Origin: Lachnospiraceae bacterium
GTDB lineage: Bacteria; Bacillota; Clostridia; Lachnospirales; Lachnospiraceae
Length of the DNA stretch: 64,000 nt
Reading direction: 5' to 3'
Assembly: GCA_900199595.1 (NCBI GenBank)
Contig: FZRB01000007.1
Span: 1-64,000, forward strand
Under the pieces are notes generated by a model. That model did no database searches and was not told where the DNA came from. It was given only the letters and a program-made list of their open reading frames with translations. This document shows, piece after piece, positions 49,833 to 59,850 of the stretch. The stretch's first letter is position 1, and each line of letters begins with the position of its first letter. The position numbers and the translations under genes were made by a program.

Positions 49833-52153
49833 TTAAGCACCTTATCCCCTGGTTCAATTCCATTTAAGATATAAGTGGACCCGGTTGCCGAACTTGATGG
49901 GTATATCTCCACATATTCCTTAACTATTTCGCCATCTTCAATCTTCCAAACATAGTATTTATCATCTGAATTATCAGCAGACAGCTGATTGGTCTCAACC
50001 TTAACTGCCACACTCGGAACTGTAACAACCTTATGCATCTCCGTTCCGTAAAACTCCATTTCTGCTTCCTTTATATCTGCTTCAGTTATATCGTCCTCCA
50101 TTTCAATACAGAACTGATACTGAACATTCTTCGTAAAAGGCGCTGAAAATGTAGAGTAAGTCTTATCATCTCTAGTGAAAAGACAGTATCTGTTTTTATC
50201 TCCGTTTATACCTATACACTTTCCCTTCCAGGTCTTTATCTCATGTTTATCATTTTCCTTCTTCAGCGTGACCTCTGCTCCAAGCTTTGCAGTACCATTC
50301 ACATTATCCTTGATTGCTCCCTTTCCTGTTGTGGAAACAAGAACGAAAAGTCTTTCATGCTCATTTTTTTCGTCAGGTTCTTTAAAGCGCTTCTCAAGCG
50401 TCATCACAAAGGAACCCTTTCTCAGTTTTTCAAGATTTGGATGAACAACCGCGCTGATGCGTCCTGCCTCCGGTGCTTCAACCAGATAATCGGAATACTC
50501 TCCTATGGAACCTGTTCCCTTCAGGAGCTTGTCATAATTCAGCTGGGCATAGTATCTGTCATGATTATACCTGGCCTCAGACAGGCTTTCCTCTGCTTCA
50601 AGAATATCGAGATCACATTTGGCTCTATCAGAGCTATACATATATTTGTATACAGCATCCGTATTTGAAGCCATTGTTTTCTTGTTAAATTTATCCTTTG
50701 CATTTACCTGCTTTGTAAGCTCTTTCTTCTGCTTCTCATACTCTTTTTCTGCTTTAGCACGTTCATTGTCCAGATTAGCTATATCCAGTCTTGCTGACTC
50801 TGTATCAGCACTTTCTACCAGAGACTCCACAGCAAATAAGCTGTCTCCGGTCGTTGCTGTACCCATATCATGAATCTTCTGAAATTTACCATCACAATCT
50901 GATATAAATATATCGTAATACGGATAAGCGAAATCAACGAATTCTGAACTTCCTGTTTCGCTAAAGTCTGTACATGTTACTTCATATTCTTCCTGCTTTG
51001 TAGGAGGGACTGCATTATTGTTGTATCTGACAAGCTCTCCTTCCTCAACACCGGACTTCACTTCCGTATAAAGACCGTCTGTTTCACCCAGTTCAACCGG
51101 TCTTCTCTCGTTCGTATCGCCCTCACCTTTAACATATATATATTCTTCATCGCTCTCACGGATTATAGAATCATTTCCTATTGCCAGACGGGGTTCAGCT
51201 GTATTCTTCATAAAATATAAGACTACATTTGAACCACACTTAAGATCCACTCCTTTAACATCAAATGCCATCGGAGGATTTCTGTCTACAGAAAGAGCAT
51301 AGGACATCTCAGTATTTGTGTATTTATGCTCGGTAATTTCTACTCTTTTTCCGTCATAATACATCCACTTGCCTTTATAGTTTTCAAACAGATATTTATC
51401 CAGTCTCAGATCTCCAACCTCTATGTAAAGCTCATCATAATCAGAAATAACCACTATATTCTGATTACTGAGAACTGCATTACCCTGATTGACATCTATA
51501 ACATTTGTTACATATCCGGAATGAGGAGCAACATAGACTTCTTCCTGAATATTCTTCTCGAGATCCTCTATCTCACTTCTTTTTGAAAGTATCTGTGAAT
51601 CTATAAGAGCTGTCTTATATCTTATATTCTCCTGTTCAGCTTCTATCTCTGTTTCCTTGGCACTTACACCCTTTTTATTCTTAAGAAACTGCTCTATCTT
51701 CTTCTCGTAACCCAGCTTCTCTATCTTTTCATCTGAAACTGTCTGTTCACATTCCTTCTGATTAACAAGAAGCTGTATCTCAGCTTCAATCCTGGTTATA
51801 TTTTCATAAGTATCACCTGTGTAGCTTGCAGCAACCACATCACCCTCTTCGACATAGTCACCTACGCCAACATATATTTCCTTAAGAAATGTTCCTTTTT
51901 CAGAAAAGCATGGATAATCTGTAGGCACAACTACTCCGTTAAGATACTCTGTTTTTCCTACAATCCTTTTTGTAGCAGGGCGATAGGAAACGGTTGCTGA
52001 TTTAGGCTCTTTTAGTTCAGGTATCTCTATATTCGCCGCACCACAGCCTGAAACTCCCAGCGCTAAAGCAGCCAGCTGAACACATACGAGTCCCGCTGAG
52101 ATACGTTGTCTTATATTCTTTTTGTAAAAAGCTTTTATATTAATCATGTTCAT
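49829..52153 (-). CDS. HlyD-like membrane-fusion adaptor lipoprotein (long)
   Basis: A 774-residue protein with an N-terminal lipobox (LGVSGC near residue 37) and several barrel-sandwich and coiled-coil parts: GDYVEEGDVVAASYTGDTY (first lipoyl-like half), a coiled coil, EEVYVAPHSGYVTNVIDVNQGN, a second coil at about 460-550 and VEAPEAGRISAVVHPN. It is about twice the usual adaptor size and holds two sets of adaptor-type elements, as if two adaptors were fused. Its stop overlaps the permease start. Substrate unknown. Confidence 0.82.
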   Translation of the reverse strand: MNMINIKAFYKKNIRQRISAGLVCVQLAALALGVSGCGAANIEIPELKEPKSATVSYRPATKRIVGKTEYLNGVVVPTDYPCFSEKGTFLKEIYVGVGDYVEEGDVVAASYTGDTYENITRIEAEIQLLVNQKECEQTVSDEKIEKLGYEKKIEQFLKNKKGVSAKETEIEAEQENIRYKTALIDSQILSKRSEIEDLEKNIQEEVYVAPHSGYVTNVIDVNQGNAVLSNQNIVVISDYDELYIEVGDLRLDKYLFENYKGKWMYYDGKRVEITEHKYTNTEMSYALSVDRNPPMAFDVKGVDLKCGSNVVLYFMKNTAEPRLAIGNDSIIRESDEEYIYVKGEGDTNERRPVELGETDGLYTEVKSGVEEGELVRYNNNAVPPTKQEEYEVTCTDFSETGSSEFVDFAYPYYDIFISDCDGKFQKIHDMGTATTGDSLFAVESLVESADTESARLDIANLDNERAKAEKEYEKQKKELTKQVNAKDKFNKKTMASNTDAVYKYMYSSDRAKCDLDILEAEESLSEARYNHDRYYAQLNYDKLLKGTGSIGEYSDYLVEAPEAGRISAVVHPNLEKLRKGSFVMTLEKRFKEPDEKNEHERLFVLVSTTGKGAIKDNVNGTAKLGAEVTLKKENDKHEIKTWKGKCIGINGDKNRYCLFTRDDKTYSTFSAPFTKNVQYQFCIEMEDDITEADIKEAEMEFYGTEMHKVVTVPSVAVKVETNQLSADNSDDKYYVWKIEDGEIVKEYVEIYPSSSATGSTYILNGIEPGDKVLK

Positions 52154-52158
52154 ATTCT

Positions 52159-53358
52159 CTACTTACTCGTAAGTGATACTGTATCTCCCTCTTCAAGTCC
52201 CTTGAGGATAACAGCATTCATATCCACAACATCGCCTACAGTTACTTTAACCGCTCTATATAACTCATTTTCAGTCTGCTTAAATACATAGTACTCACCT
52301 TCGTATTCGCTTATGGCTCTTTTATCTACGTAGCATACATTTTTTATTTCAGGAAGCTCCTTATATAGAAGAAGCTCTTTTTCACTTATCTTGGAATCAT
52401 CTACCAGCTTAAGATATATCTTATTTCCCGTTATTTCCTTAGCATCTGTTTCAGTAGCCTTAGCCTTTTCCGATTCATCTTCAGATTCATCGTCAGATTC
52501 CGACTCTGAATCTGAACCGAGCGGTCCGGGAATCACTTCGAGCTCATATACATTAAGTGCATACTTTGCATTGAATCTGTCTCCGACGTGAAAGCTTATT
52601 TCCATGGCATCCGATGCGGTCGCATTACCACCTATTTCCTTCTTCATATTCGGACCTTCGTCCTCATTTAGCTGCATCTCATAATATCCATCACTGCTGA
52701 CTACTTTAATAAGAGGGCTGCCGGGCTTTATAAATCCGTCCTTGATCGTATCGTTAACGTAGCTTACTACTCCGTCTCCCTCTGCCACAACATTCAGCGA
52801 ATTATAGGTTTCATATATATCCTCTATATATACATTTGCCAGATATATATCATTTTCAAGAGAAGCTATATCTTCTGAAAAATCAAGGGAATCATTTATC
52901 GCCATAAGGTTCTGAAAATGTTCTATATCAAGTAAAGCCTTTTCCTTAGTTTTCTGACTTTCCTTAAGCTTCTTATCCAGAGTTTCTGATTTGAAAGATA
53001 TCAGGGTATCTCCTTCACTTACATGATCTCCCAGATCAACCTTCAGTTCGTCAAAAACGGCTTCATAATCCTCTTCCATCTTATCCAGTTTATTCTGTTC
53101 GAGTCTATATATAGTCTCTTCGTATCCACTTAGCGTAATCGTTCTTTCAAAAGACGGCGTAAGATCTCCCTTTTCCACAAGCACTGTATTTTTATCACTT
53201 ACAAATGCCGGCACATCTCTTGCCGGTGCAAGCGCCTCCATATCCGTACTGCCACAGCCTGACATAGCAAATGGAATAATCACAAGAAGCCCTGACAGGA
53301 CAAACCTGACAGAGCTTTTTATTCTTTTGGTATTTTTTATTTTCTTCCCTCCGGCCAT
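52159..53358 (-). CDS. HlyD/RND-type adaptor lipoprotein
   Basis: About 399 residues from the ATG at 53358 (AAGGAAG upstream). The lipobox is AMSGC. It shows DHVSEGDTLISFKSETLDKKL, an alpha-hairpin, VVAEGDGVVSYVNDTIKDGFIKPGSPLIKVV and an acidic loop (SDSESESDDESEDESEKAK) before the C-terminal beta part. It resembles periplasmic adaptors of ABC exporters in Gram-positive cells, where it would span the wall region. It lies 5 bp before the second adaptor gene. Confidence 0.84.
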   Translation of the reverse strand: MAGGKKIKNTKRIKSSVRFVLSGLLVIIPFAMSGCGSTDMEALAPARDVPAFVSDKNTVLVEKGDLTPSFERTITLSGYEETIYRLEQNKLDKMEEDYEAVFDELKVDLGDHVSEGDTLISFKSETLDKKLKESQKTKEKALLDIEHFQNLMAINDSLDFSEDIASLENDIYLANVYIEDIYETYNSLNVVAEGDGVVSYVNDTIKDGFIKPGSPLIKVVSSDGYYEMQLNEDEGPNMKKEIGGNATASDAMEISFHVGDRFNAKYALNVYELEVIPGPLGSDSESESDDESEDESEKAKATETDAKEITGNKIYLKLVDDSKISEKELLLYKELPEIKNVCYVDKRAISEYEGEYYVFKQTENELYRAVKVTVGDVVDMNAVILKGLEEGDTVSLTSK

Positions 53359-53376
53359 CACTACTTCTTCCTTCAA

Positions 53377-55032
53377 TTACGAATTTTCAGAATGCGTCTC
53401 AACTTCCAGCAGTTCTCCATCCATAGCATTTACATATACATATGTATAGCTAAGCACTCCACCGGGCGGTGATATAAGAAAAAACCACACCGGTATATAT
53501 GTAAATTCTTTTGCATTATCATCAGTCTCCTCACCCGTATATGACATATACAAAAGCTCCATATACATAAGTTCCAGTGAACTCGGGGCAGGATTACCCA
53601 TTTTGTTCAAATCCAGTTTCTCCGGAAGCTGTTCCTTCATGCATTCAATTATCTTATCAAAGCTCATGATTCCGACATCTTCTACAACATCTACAGGAGT
53701 CTCCACCAGAACTATATCTGCTCCATATATCCCTTTATCAGTAACCTTTATTACACCATTATTACGTGACGGGCGATCACCTGATCCAACGAAATATATG
53801 CTTTTTCCGGATTCGTCTACTTCAGAAGAAACACAGGAACCGAGATAAACAGCATAACCATTTGCTTCAAAATCCACCTCTTCATCTAAGCCTTCCTCCA
53901 TAATGAATCTGTCCAGACTCTTATCATATGAAGTCTCACTGGATTTGGAAGCCTGTTCATCCAGATATTCCTTATACAGATTCTCCTGCTCTGCGAGCAT
54001 CTGGTAACCCACTCCGCCACCGTTCATTAAATAGCTTCTGATTGCTGTAATAATATCCTCATTAGTAAATAGAAGCTGAGTCATTTCCTCACTATCCTTT
54101 TCACTTCCGGAAAAAATATAATTGGATATATTCATACCTCTATTACTGATATATGTTTCTGAATCCGTGGATATCTTATTTAAATCCATTCCCAGATTAA
54201 AATGATTTTCCAGAAAATCTGAGGCTTTTGATACAACCTCGTCCCTGGTCATCTTACATGAATTTTCTATATCTTTGTCATTTCCCCCATACTGCATCTT
54301 GTCTTTAAAAACAAGCGTTCTGTAATCAGATGACGGGAAGTATGTGTTTACACTTACAGGATCAAGGAAAATGTATCTCTGCTTAGTTATATAATCATAG
54401 GCAAGAATAAGCCCATACTTCATTTCATTAAAATCGCCTTCATACATATGTATGTAAATATCCTTATCATCTCTCCATTTCAGTTTTTCATTAAATGACG
54501 AATCAATGATAAATAATTCCTGATTATAATAATAATCTTCATCGGCAGCGCGATTATCATGGGTATTCATGATTTCTTTATACTTATACATATGAGTGAT
54601 ATAGTCAGTTGAATTAGTATATGATAATTCTTCCAGCTTCTTTGCAGAACCACCGAAGACAGCCTTTACTATTTTGTCTTCATCAGCTTTTCCATCATCC
54701 AGAAGCTCCATATTGTAAACATTCAGATAAGGGATATCCGGAACCTGATATGATGCATTTGATTTTAAGTACGCTCCATTTACAGCAAAGTCCTCTGTAA
54801 ATTCAACCTTTTTTCCGAGAATTTCCTGGAGAGTTTTACCTGATCCGTGAGTGGCGAGCAATGCATCTGTATCTGTTGCATTTTTATCAGAATCAGACGA
54901 GGCAGTCTGTGTGTAGGATGTATCACCGTATTCGTCAACGACAATATCCTTCTTTCCACACGCCATCGTTGATAAAAGAATCGATAGAGAAAGAACTGCA
55001 CATATGAATTTTTTATACTTTTTCACTATCAT
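53377..55032 (-). CDS. Lipoprotein of unknown function heading the export operon
   Basis: A 551-residue lipoprotein with LSTMAC as lipobox. No enzyme motif found. It has many Tyr, Asp and Glu residues and a C-terminal FTYIPVWFFLISPPGGVLSYTYVYVNAMDGELLE segment that resembles the ends of cell-wall associated, PepSY-like proteins. AGGGA lies before the ATG. It is first in a five-gene export operon and divergent from a two-component system, so it may sense or present the exported substrate. Confidence 0.7.
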   Translation of the reverse strand: MIVKKYKKFICAVLSLSILLSTMACGKKDIVVDEYGDTSYTQTASSDSDKNATDTDALLATHGSGKTLQEILGKKVEFTEDFAVNGAYLKSNASYQVPDIPYLNVYNMELLDDGKADEDKIVKAVFGGSAKKLEELSYTNSTDYITHMYKYKEIMNTHDNRAADEDYYYNQELFIIDSSFNEKLKWRDDKDIYIHMYEGDFNEMKYGLILAYDYITKQRYIFLDPVSVNTYFPSSDYRTLVFKDKMQYGGNDKDIENSCKMTRDEVVSKASDFLENHFNLGMDLNKISTDSETYISNRGMNISNYIFSGSEKDSEEMTQLLFTNEDIITAIRSYLMNGGGVGYQMLAEQENLYKEYLDEQASKSSETSYDKSLDRFIMEEGLDEEVDFEANGYAVYLGSCVSSEVDESGKSIYFVGSGDRPSRNNGVIKVTDKGIYGADIVLVETPVDVVEDVGIMSFDKIIECMKEQLPEKLDLNKMGNPAPSSLELMYMELLYMSYTGEETDDNAKEFTYIPVWFFLISPPGGVLSYTYVYVNAMDGELLEVETHSENS

Positions 55033-55119
55033 ATTTCCCTAAAATACCTCATCATAAACCTTCGATAATTATGAATATACTCATCATTTGTATCAACAAT
55101 GTATCTGTAAAAAAATTTT

Positions 55120-55150
55120 TTGATACATTTTTCTTAATTTTTGTTATACT
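55120..55150 (+). promoter_or_regulatory. Probable promoter of the two-component operon
   Basis: TTGATA (55120-55125) and TATACT (55145-55150) are separated by 19 bp, slightly long for sigma-A, about 40 bp before the start codon of the response regulator. The same 160-bp gap must also hold the promoter of the leftward export operon. Confidence 0.4.
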
Positions 55151-55191
55151 GTGGTTTGTAAATATTAGTGAGAGTTGTTTGCGAGGGGTAT

Positions 55192-55848
55192 ATGATAAAG
55201 CTACTTATTGTCGAAGATGAACAGGCCATCTCCGACCTGATTGTAATGAATCTTACAAGAGCAGGATACAAATGCACTGCTCTCTATAATGGCAAGGATG
55301 CTGCTGATCTTCTTGAAGAAAATCAGAACTTCGATCTGATTCTTCTTGATATCATGCTTCCTGAAATAAATGGCTATGAACTCATGGAGTATATAAGACC
55401 CATGGGTATTCCTGTTATTTTCATCACAGCCATGGCTTCTCTGGATAATCGTATCAAGGGCCTCACCTCAGGTGCAGAGGATTATATAGTAAAGCCCTTT
55501 GAGATAGTTGAACTTCTGGCCCGTATAAATATAGTTCTGAGAAGATATAATAAAACAGATACCATTCTTGAATATAAGGATCTGGTAATAGATACTGAAA
55601 ACAGAATAGTTACAAGAGCTAATGAAGAGATTAAGCTTACTCCTAAGGAATTCGATCTCTTTGTTTTATTTGTGAGAAATAAAAACATCACCCTCTTCAA
55701 GGATAAGATATTCGAAACCATCTGGGAATCAGAATGGCAGCCGGAATCCAGAACAGTAGATCTTCATGTTCAGAGACTTCGTAAAAAGCTCGATCTGAAA
55801 AATGACCTGAAAACCGCATACAGTACCGGATACCGTCTCTCAGAATAA
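55192..55848 (+). CDS. OmpR-family response regulator
   Basis: About 218 residues from the ATG at 55192 (GAGGGG upstream). The receiver has IVEDEQ (Asp9-type acidic pair), phospho-acceptor Asp53 in LLDIMLPE, and the C-terminal winged helix ends RTVDLHVQRLRKKLDLKNDLK...YSTGYRLSE. It is likely phosphorylated by the kinase that follows and controls the divergent export operon. Confidence 0.95.
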   Translation: MIKLLIVEDEQAISDLIVMNLTRAGYKCTALYNGKDAADLLEENQNFDLILLDIMLPEINGYELMEYIRPMGIPVIFITAMASLDNRIKGLTSGAEDYIVKPFEIVELLARINIVLRRYNKTDTILEYKDLVIDTENRIVTRANEEIKLTPKEFDLFVLFVRNKNITLFKDKIFETIWESEWQPESRTVDLHVQRLRKKLDLKNDLKTAYSTGYRLSE

Positions 55849-55868
55849 AGATTATAGAGGATATTAGT

Positions 55869-57317
55869 GTGAAGTTCAGATACAAGGTCCTGATGATAAA
55901 TATAATAATTATAGCCCTGACCCTTTCATTATCGGGTTTTTTTATCATTTCCAGACAGAACCGTCTGATAATGGACTCCGAAATAAAGAATTCAGTTACT
56001 GAAAACAACCTCATTGAATCAGTTCTGGAGTATTCTCTTCTGGATATCATTAACAGTTCATCCCAAAATGTTCGTTCAGTCCTTCCAACTCTCTCGGCAA
56101 GGGTTTCATCCGGAATGCTCGCCTCAACTACAAGTCTTTATATAACCTATGATTCAAACATCGTTTACACCTCAAACGGAGAAGAAACCTCTCCATCCCG
56201 CGAAATGATTTCAAATAATACCGTCGGAAAAAAATATCAGCTCAAACGTGAAAATGATAAAACCTTTGTTTATGTCATTTCGTCTGTTTATGTTGATGAC
56301 TCCATAATCGACATAATAACAAAAAGAAATATCTCTGATACTATGACTATGATCAATAATAATATATCCCTTTTCAGACTGTATATTATTGTTATTCTTC
56401 TTATATCTGGTCTTATAGTATATGCATTCAGCACATTTCTTACACGTCCTCTTGAAAAACTAAATACAGTAACAGACGATTTCGCCGAAGGTAACTTTAC
56501 CTCAAGAAGCAGTGTAAAATCCTACGATGAGGTCGGACTTCTGTCCGATAAGTTCAATCATATGGCAGACTCTGTAGAAAATCATATAGACGAGCTGAAT
56601 GATATGCTTCACCGCCGTGACCAGTTTGTAGCCGACTTTACCCACGAGATAAAAACTCCTATGACGACTATAATCGGTTATGCCGATACCATCCGTTCAG
56701 TTGAGCTTCCCAGAGAGGACGAGGTTAAGGCCGCAAGCTATATCTTCTCTGAAGGAAAACGTCTGGAACAGATGTCTTCACATCTGTTTGATCTTATATA
56801 TCTGAAGGATGGTGAGATTCCGAAGGCGAATACTAATACCCGCGCTATCGGCGAGGCCGTAATAGACACTATCCTTCCCTCATTCCAGGATGCAGGATTA
56901 GTTCTTTCTTCTGATTTCGAAAATGCATCCATTTGTGTAGACAGCTCACTTATTAAAACAGCTCTTATAAATCTTCTCGATAATGCGCGTAAATATTCGG
57001 ATAACGGGAAGGAAATATCCTTTATCGGCCACATAATACCAGGCGAAGAAAAAAATCAAAACTCATATGAATATATAGTAGAGGATCATGGTATCGGAAT
57101 AGCCCAGGAGGATATAGATAAGATATGTGATGAATTTTATATGGTAGATAAATCACGTTCCAGAAAAGAGGGAGGTGCAGGACTCGGAATGCCTCTTGTA
57201 TCCTCAATACTAAAGGAACATGGCGCTGAACTGAAGATTGAAAGTGAGCTCGGCGTTGGAACAAAGATGATAGTTATATTCCCTGCATGTACAATTATTG
57301 AAGAAGAGATAGTATGA
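55869..57317 (+). CDS. Sensor histidine kinase
   Basis: A 482-residue kinase. Membrane segments at about 8-28 and 170-190, an extracellular region between them, a HAMP domain after the second segment, HisKA with ADFTHEIKTPMTTIIG (His259), and an HATPase with DNARKYSDNGKEI and GGAGLGMPLVSSIL. The start is a GTG preceded by GAGG. It follows the response regulator by 20 bp and overlaps the next gene by 4 bp. Confidence 0.93.
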   Translation: MKFRYKVLMINIIIIALTLSLSGFFIISRQNRLIMDSEIKNSVTENNLIESVLEYSLLDIINSSSQNVRSVLPTLSARVSSGMLASTTSLYITYDSNIVYTSNGEETSPSREMISNNTVGKKYQLKRENDKTFVYVISSVYVDDSIIDIITKRNISDTMTMINNNISLFRLYIIVILLISGLIVYAFSTFLTRPLEKLNTVTDDFAEGNFTSRSSVKSYDEVGLLSDKFNHMADSVENHIDELNDMLHRRDQFVADFTHEIKTPMTTIIGYADTIRSVELPREDEVKAASYIFSEGKRLEQMSSHLFDLIYLKDGEIPKANTNTRAIGEAVIDTILPSFQDAGLVLSSDFENASICVDSSLIKTALINLLDNARKYSDNGKEISFIGHIIPGEEKNQNSYEYIVEDHGIGIAQEDIDKICDEFYMVDKSRSRKEGGAGLGMPLVSSILKEHGAELKIESELGVGTKMIVIFPACTIIEEEIV

Positions 57318-58192
57318 AAGCACAAAGAGTAAAAAACTTCATATTGGTTCTGTCAGCCCTTCTTATAGCTGTTTTTTCCATATGGCTGCCCGGCTTTTTT
57401 ATGAAAAAGAATATCGATGCTCAGTTCACTGATATCAAAATTGTTCCCGGAGAGTATTACAGTGGTCCATCTGAATCAATCATTAAAAATGCGTCCAAAC
57501 AGCTCACCTATTCTCAAAAAATACAGCTGATACTTGGCATGTGGGAAAGCACTATCACTGAAACCACCGAAGAGGCCTGCAATCTAAGCGAATTTGGCAT
57601 AAAGACAATTGTTGTTAACAGAATAGAAGACCTTCATTCAAGAGGTCTCTATCCTATAACCCTGTCAGAAGGTCAGAATAACTGGTATACCTGGAATGCA
57701 ACCCCATACAGAGCACTCGATACTACATTTAACGCCTATGCTGCTGTATACTGGGATATCACATTTACCAAATTCGATAATACAGAAGCTCACCGTTTCA
57801 TAGTTACCGAATCCGGAGATATACTTTATGCCGAAGCCAATTTTACTGATGATGTAGCAGCAGAATTTGAACCTAAAATGACCAACTGCTCATACCTGTT
57901 CTATTACTATGGTGAATTTACGACTACTCTTCAGAATACAGAGAATCTCAGAGTTATCACTCATGATAATGTTACAACAACCTATAGGATCAACTCAGCC
58001 ACCGATGCGGAATTAAAAAAACTGGATACGGGTAACGCATCCAGCTTTATATCATATTTTAAGTCATTCACACCTGATAATGTTTTTTCCATTTATCAGT
58101 CCTCCGGAAGTGATAATGATACTTCCATGAGCTTCTACGCTTCATTTAAGAAAACTGACAATTCATATCAGATGCTGATTCTTCCGAAATAA
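57314..58192 (+). CDS. Exported protein of unknown function linked to the two-component system
   Basis: A 292-residue protein with one N-terminal membrane segment (FILVLSALLIAVFSIWLPGFFM) and an extracellular part rich in Thr, Asn and Tyr. FNAYAAVYWDITFTKFDN and HRFIVTESGDILYAE suggest a beta-rich fold. Its ATG overlaps the kinase stop (ATGA), which supports co-regulation. Role may be to modulate the kinase or sense the wall. It resembles no family I know. Confidence 0.65.
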   Translation: MKAQRVKNFILVLSALLIAVFSIWLPGFFMKKNIDAQFTDIKIVPGEYYSGPSESIIKNASKQLTYSQKIQLILGMWESTITETTEEACNLSEFGIKTIVVNRIEDLHSRGLYPITLSEGQNNWYTWNATPYRALDTTFNAYAAVYWDITFTKFDNTEAHRFIVTESGDILYAEANFTDDVAAEFEPKMTNCSYLFYYYGEFTTTLQNTENLRVITHDNVTTTYRINSATDAELKKLDTGNASSFISYFKSFTPDNVFSIYQSSGSDNDTSMSFYASFKKTDNSYQMLILPK

Positions 58193-58198
58193 TTGCTT

Positions 58199-59629
58199 TT
58201 AATAAGCTCTTCCGAAGTATACCATTTTCTTTGCAGGTTTACCGCAGCATACACATACGTCGCTGAGAGTCTCCTGCTCAAAAGGCATACATCTGGTCGA
58301 AGCACCTGTCTCAGCCTTGATGTTTTCTTCGCATTCAGTCTCTCCGCACCACATTGCCTTGATAAATCCGGGTCTGTTCTCAATAGTATCCTTGAACTCA
58401 TCCCAGTTCACAGCTGTATAGGTGTGTGAATCTCTGTGTGCACGTGCAGTTTCAAGCATATCCTTCTGGATAGTTTCAAGAAGCTCTGAAACCTTCTGCT
58501 CCAGCTCATCCAGAGCTACAGTGATCTTCTCACCAGTATCACGTCTTACTACAACACACTGATTATTCTCTATATCACGAGGACCTATCTCAACTCTGAG
58601 CGGTATACCTCTCATCTCACATTCAGCAAACTTAAATCCAGGTGATTTATCAGTAGCATCAACCTTAACTCTTGCTATCTCACTGAGCTTAGCTCTCAGC
58701 TCCTCAGCCTTCTCAAGCACGCCTTCCTTCTTCTGCTGGATAGGTACTATCATTACCTGAACAGGAGCAACCCTTGGTGGAAGCTTAAGGCCGTTATCAT
58801 CGCCGTGAACCATGATAATGGCACCAATAAGTCTTGTAGTAACTCCCCAGGAAGTCTGATGTACATACTGAAGATGGTTTTCCTTATCAGTATACTGTAC
58901 GCCGAAGGCCTTTGCGAAGCCATCGCCAAAGTTATGACTTGTTCCTGACTGGAGAGCTTTTCCGTCATGCATAAGTGCTTCTATAGTATAAGTAGCAACT
59001 GCACCGGCAAACTTTTCTTTTTCAGTTTTCTGTCCCTTAACAACAGGAATGGCAAGAACCTGTTCACAAAAATCAGCGTAAACATTTAACATCTGGATAG
59101 TTCTTTCCTGAGCCTCTTCCTCAGTTGCATGAGCAGTATGACCTTCCTGCCACAGGAATTCTCTGGAACGAAGGAATGGTCTGGTCTCCTTCTCCCAACG
59201 AACTACTGAACACCACTGATTATATACTTTAGGCAGATCTCTATATGAGGTAATATCCTTCTGATAGAAGTCGCAGAAAAGTGTCTCAGAGGTAGGTCTT
59301 ACGCACAGCTTTTCCTGAAGCTCTGATAGTCCGCCATGAGTTACCCATGCGACCTCAGGTGCAAAGCCCTCTACATGATCCTTTTCCTTCTGAAGAAGAC
59401 CCTCCGGAATAAGCATAGGAAGATATACATTTTCTACTCCTGTAGCCTTAAAACGCTCATCAAGCTGTTTCTGAATCAGTTCCCAGATAGCATAACCTGC
59501 GGGCTTCAGAACCATAAAGCCCTTAACGCTTGTATAGCCTGTCAGATCAGCTTTGACAACTACATCCGTATACCACTGCGCAAAATCCTCCTCCATGGAG
59601 GTGATTGCTTCTACCTTTTTGTCTGCCAT
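58199..59629 (-). CDS. proS: Prolyl-tRNA synthetase, short archaeal/eukaryotic-like type
   Basis: About 476 residues from the ATG at 59629 (AGAGGA upstream). Class II motifs: [10 protein letters not shown], a motif 2 [11 protein letters not shown]...[25 protein letters not shown] and motif 3 near [19 protein letters not shown]. The anticodon domain follows ([14 protein letters not shown]) and a C-terminal zinc-type domain with [11 protein letters not shown] and CVCCGKPA. It charges tRNA-Pro. It lacks the editing insertion of the long bacterial type. Convergent with the exported-protein gene. Confidence 0.95.
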   Translation of the reverse strand: MADKKVEAITSMEEDFAQWYTDVVVKADLTGYTSVKGFMVLKPAGYAIWELIQKQLDERFKATGVENVYLPMLIPEGLLQKEKDHVEGFAPEVAWVTHGGLSELQEKLCVRPTSETLFCDFYQKDITSYRDLPKVYNQWCSVVRWEKETRPFLRSREFLWQEGHTAHATEEEAQERTIQMLNVYADFCEQVLAIPVVKGQKTEKEKFAGAVATYTIEALMHDGKALQSGTSHNFGDGFAKAFGVQYTDKENHLQYVHQTSWGVTTRLIGAIIMVHGDDNGLKLPPRVAPVQVMIVPIQQKKEGVLEKAEELRAKLSEIARVKVDATDKSPGFKFAECEMRGIPLRVEIGPRDIENNQCVVVRRDTGEKITVALDELEQKVSELLETIQKDMLETARAHRDSHTYTAVNWDEFKDTIENRPGFIKAMWCGETECEENIKAETGASTRCMPFEQETLSDVCVCCGKPAKKMVYFGRAY

Positions 59630-59850
59630 ATTGATTCCTCTTTTCCAATATTGATTTAATGTCCGGGATACTCCGAAACTAATTGAACCGTATTGTATCA
59701 TTTATTGGTTCAAGTGTCAAAAATCAGTAAAAAAACAGCAACTATCAGGAAGAAAATACATTTATTGTATGATACAATGAACGACATAAGTGTAAGATTC
59801 GCTTCAACAATGGAGCAATACTTGAGTCAGAATTATCAGGAGGTATAAAA

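Noticed and set aside
58199-59850. T-box riboswitch expected ahead of proS
   Set aside because: The gap upstream of proS (59630-59850) is too short and shows no T-box sequence or specifier-loop stem.
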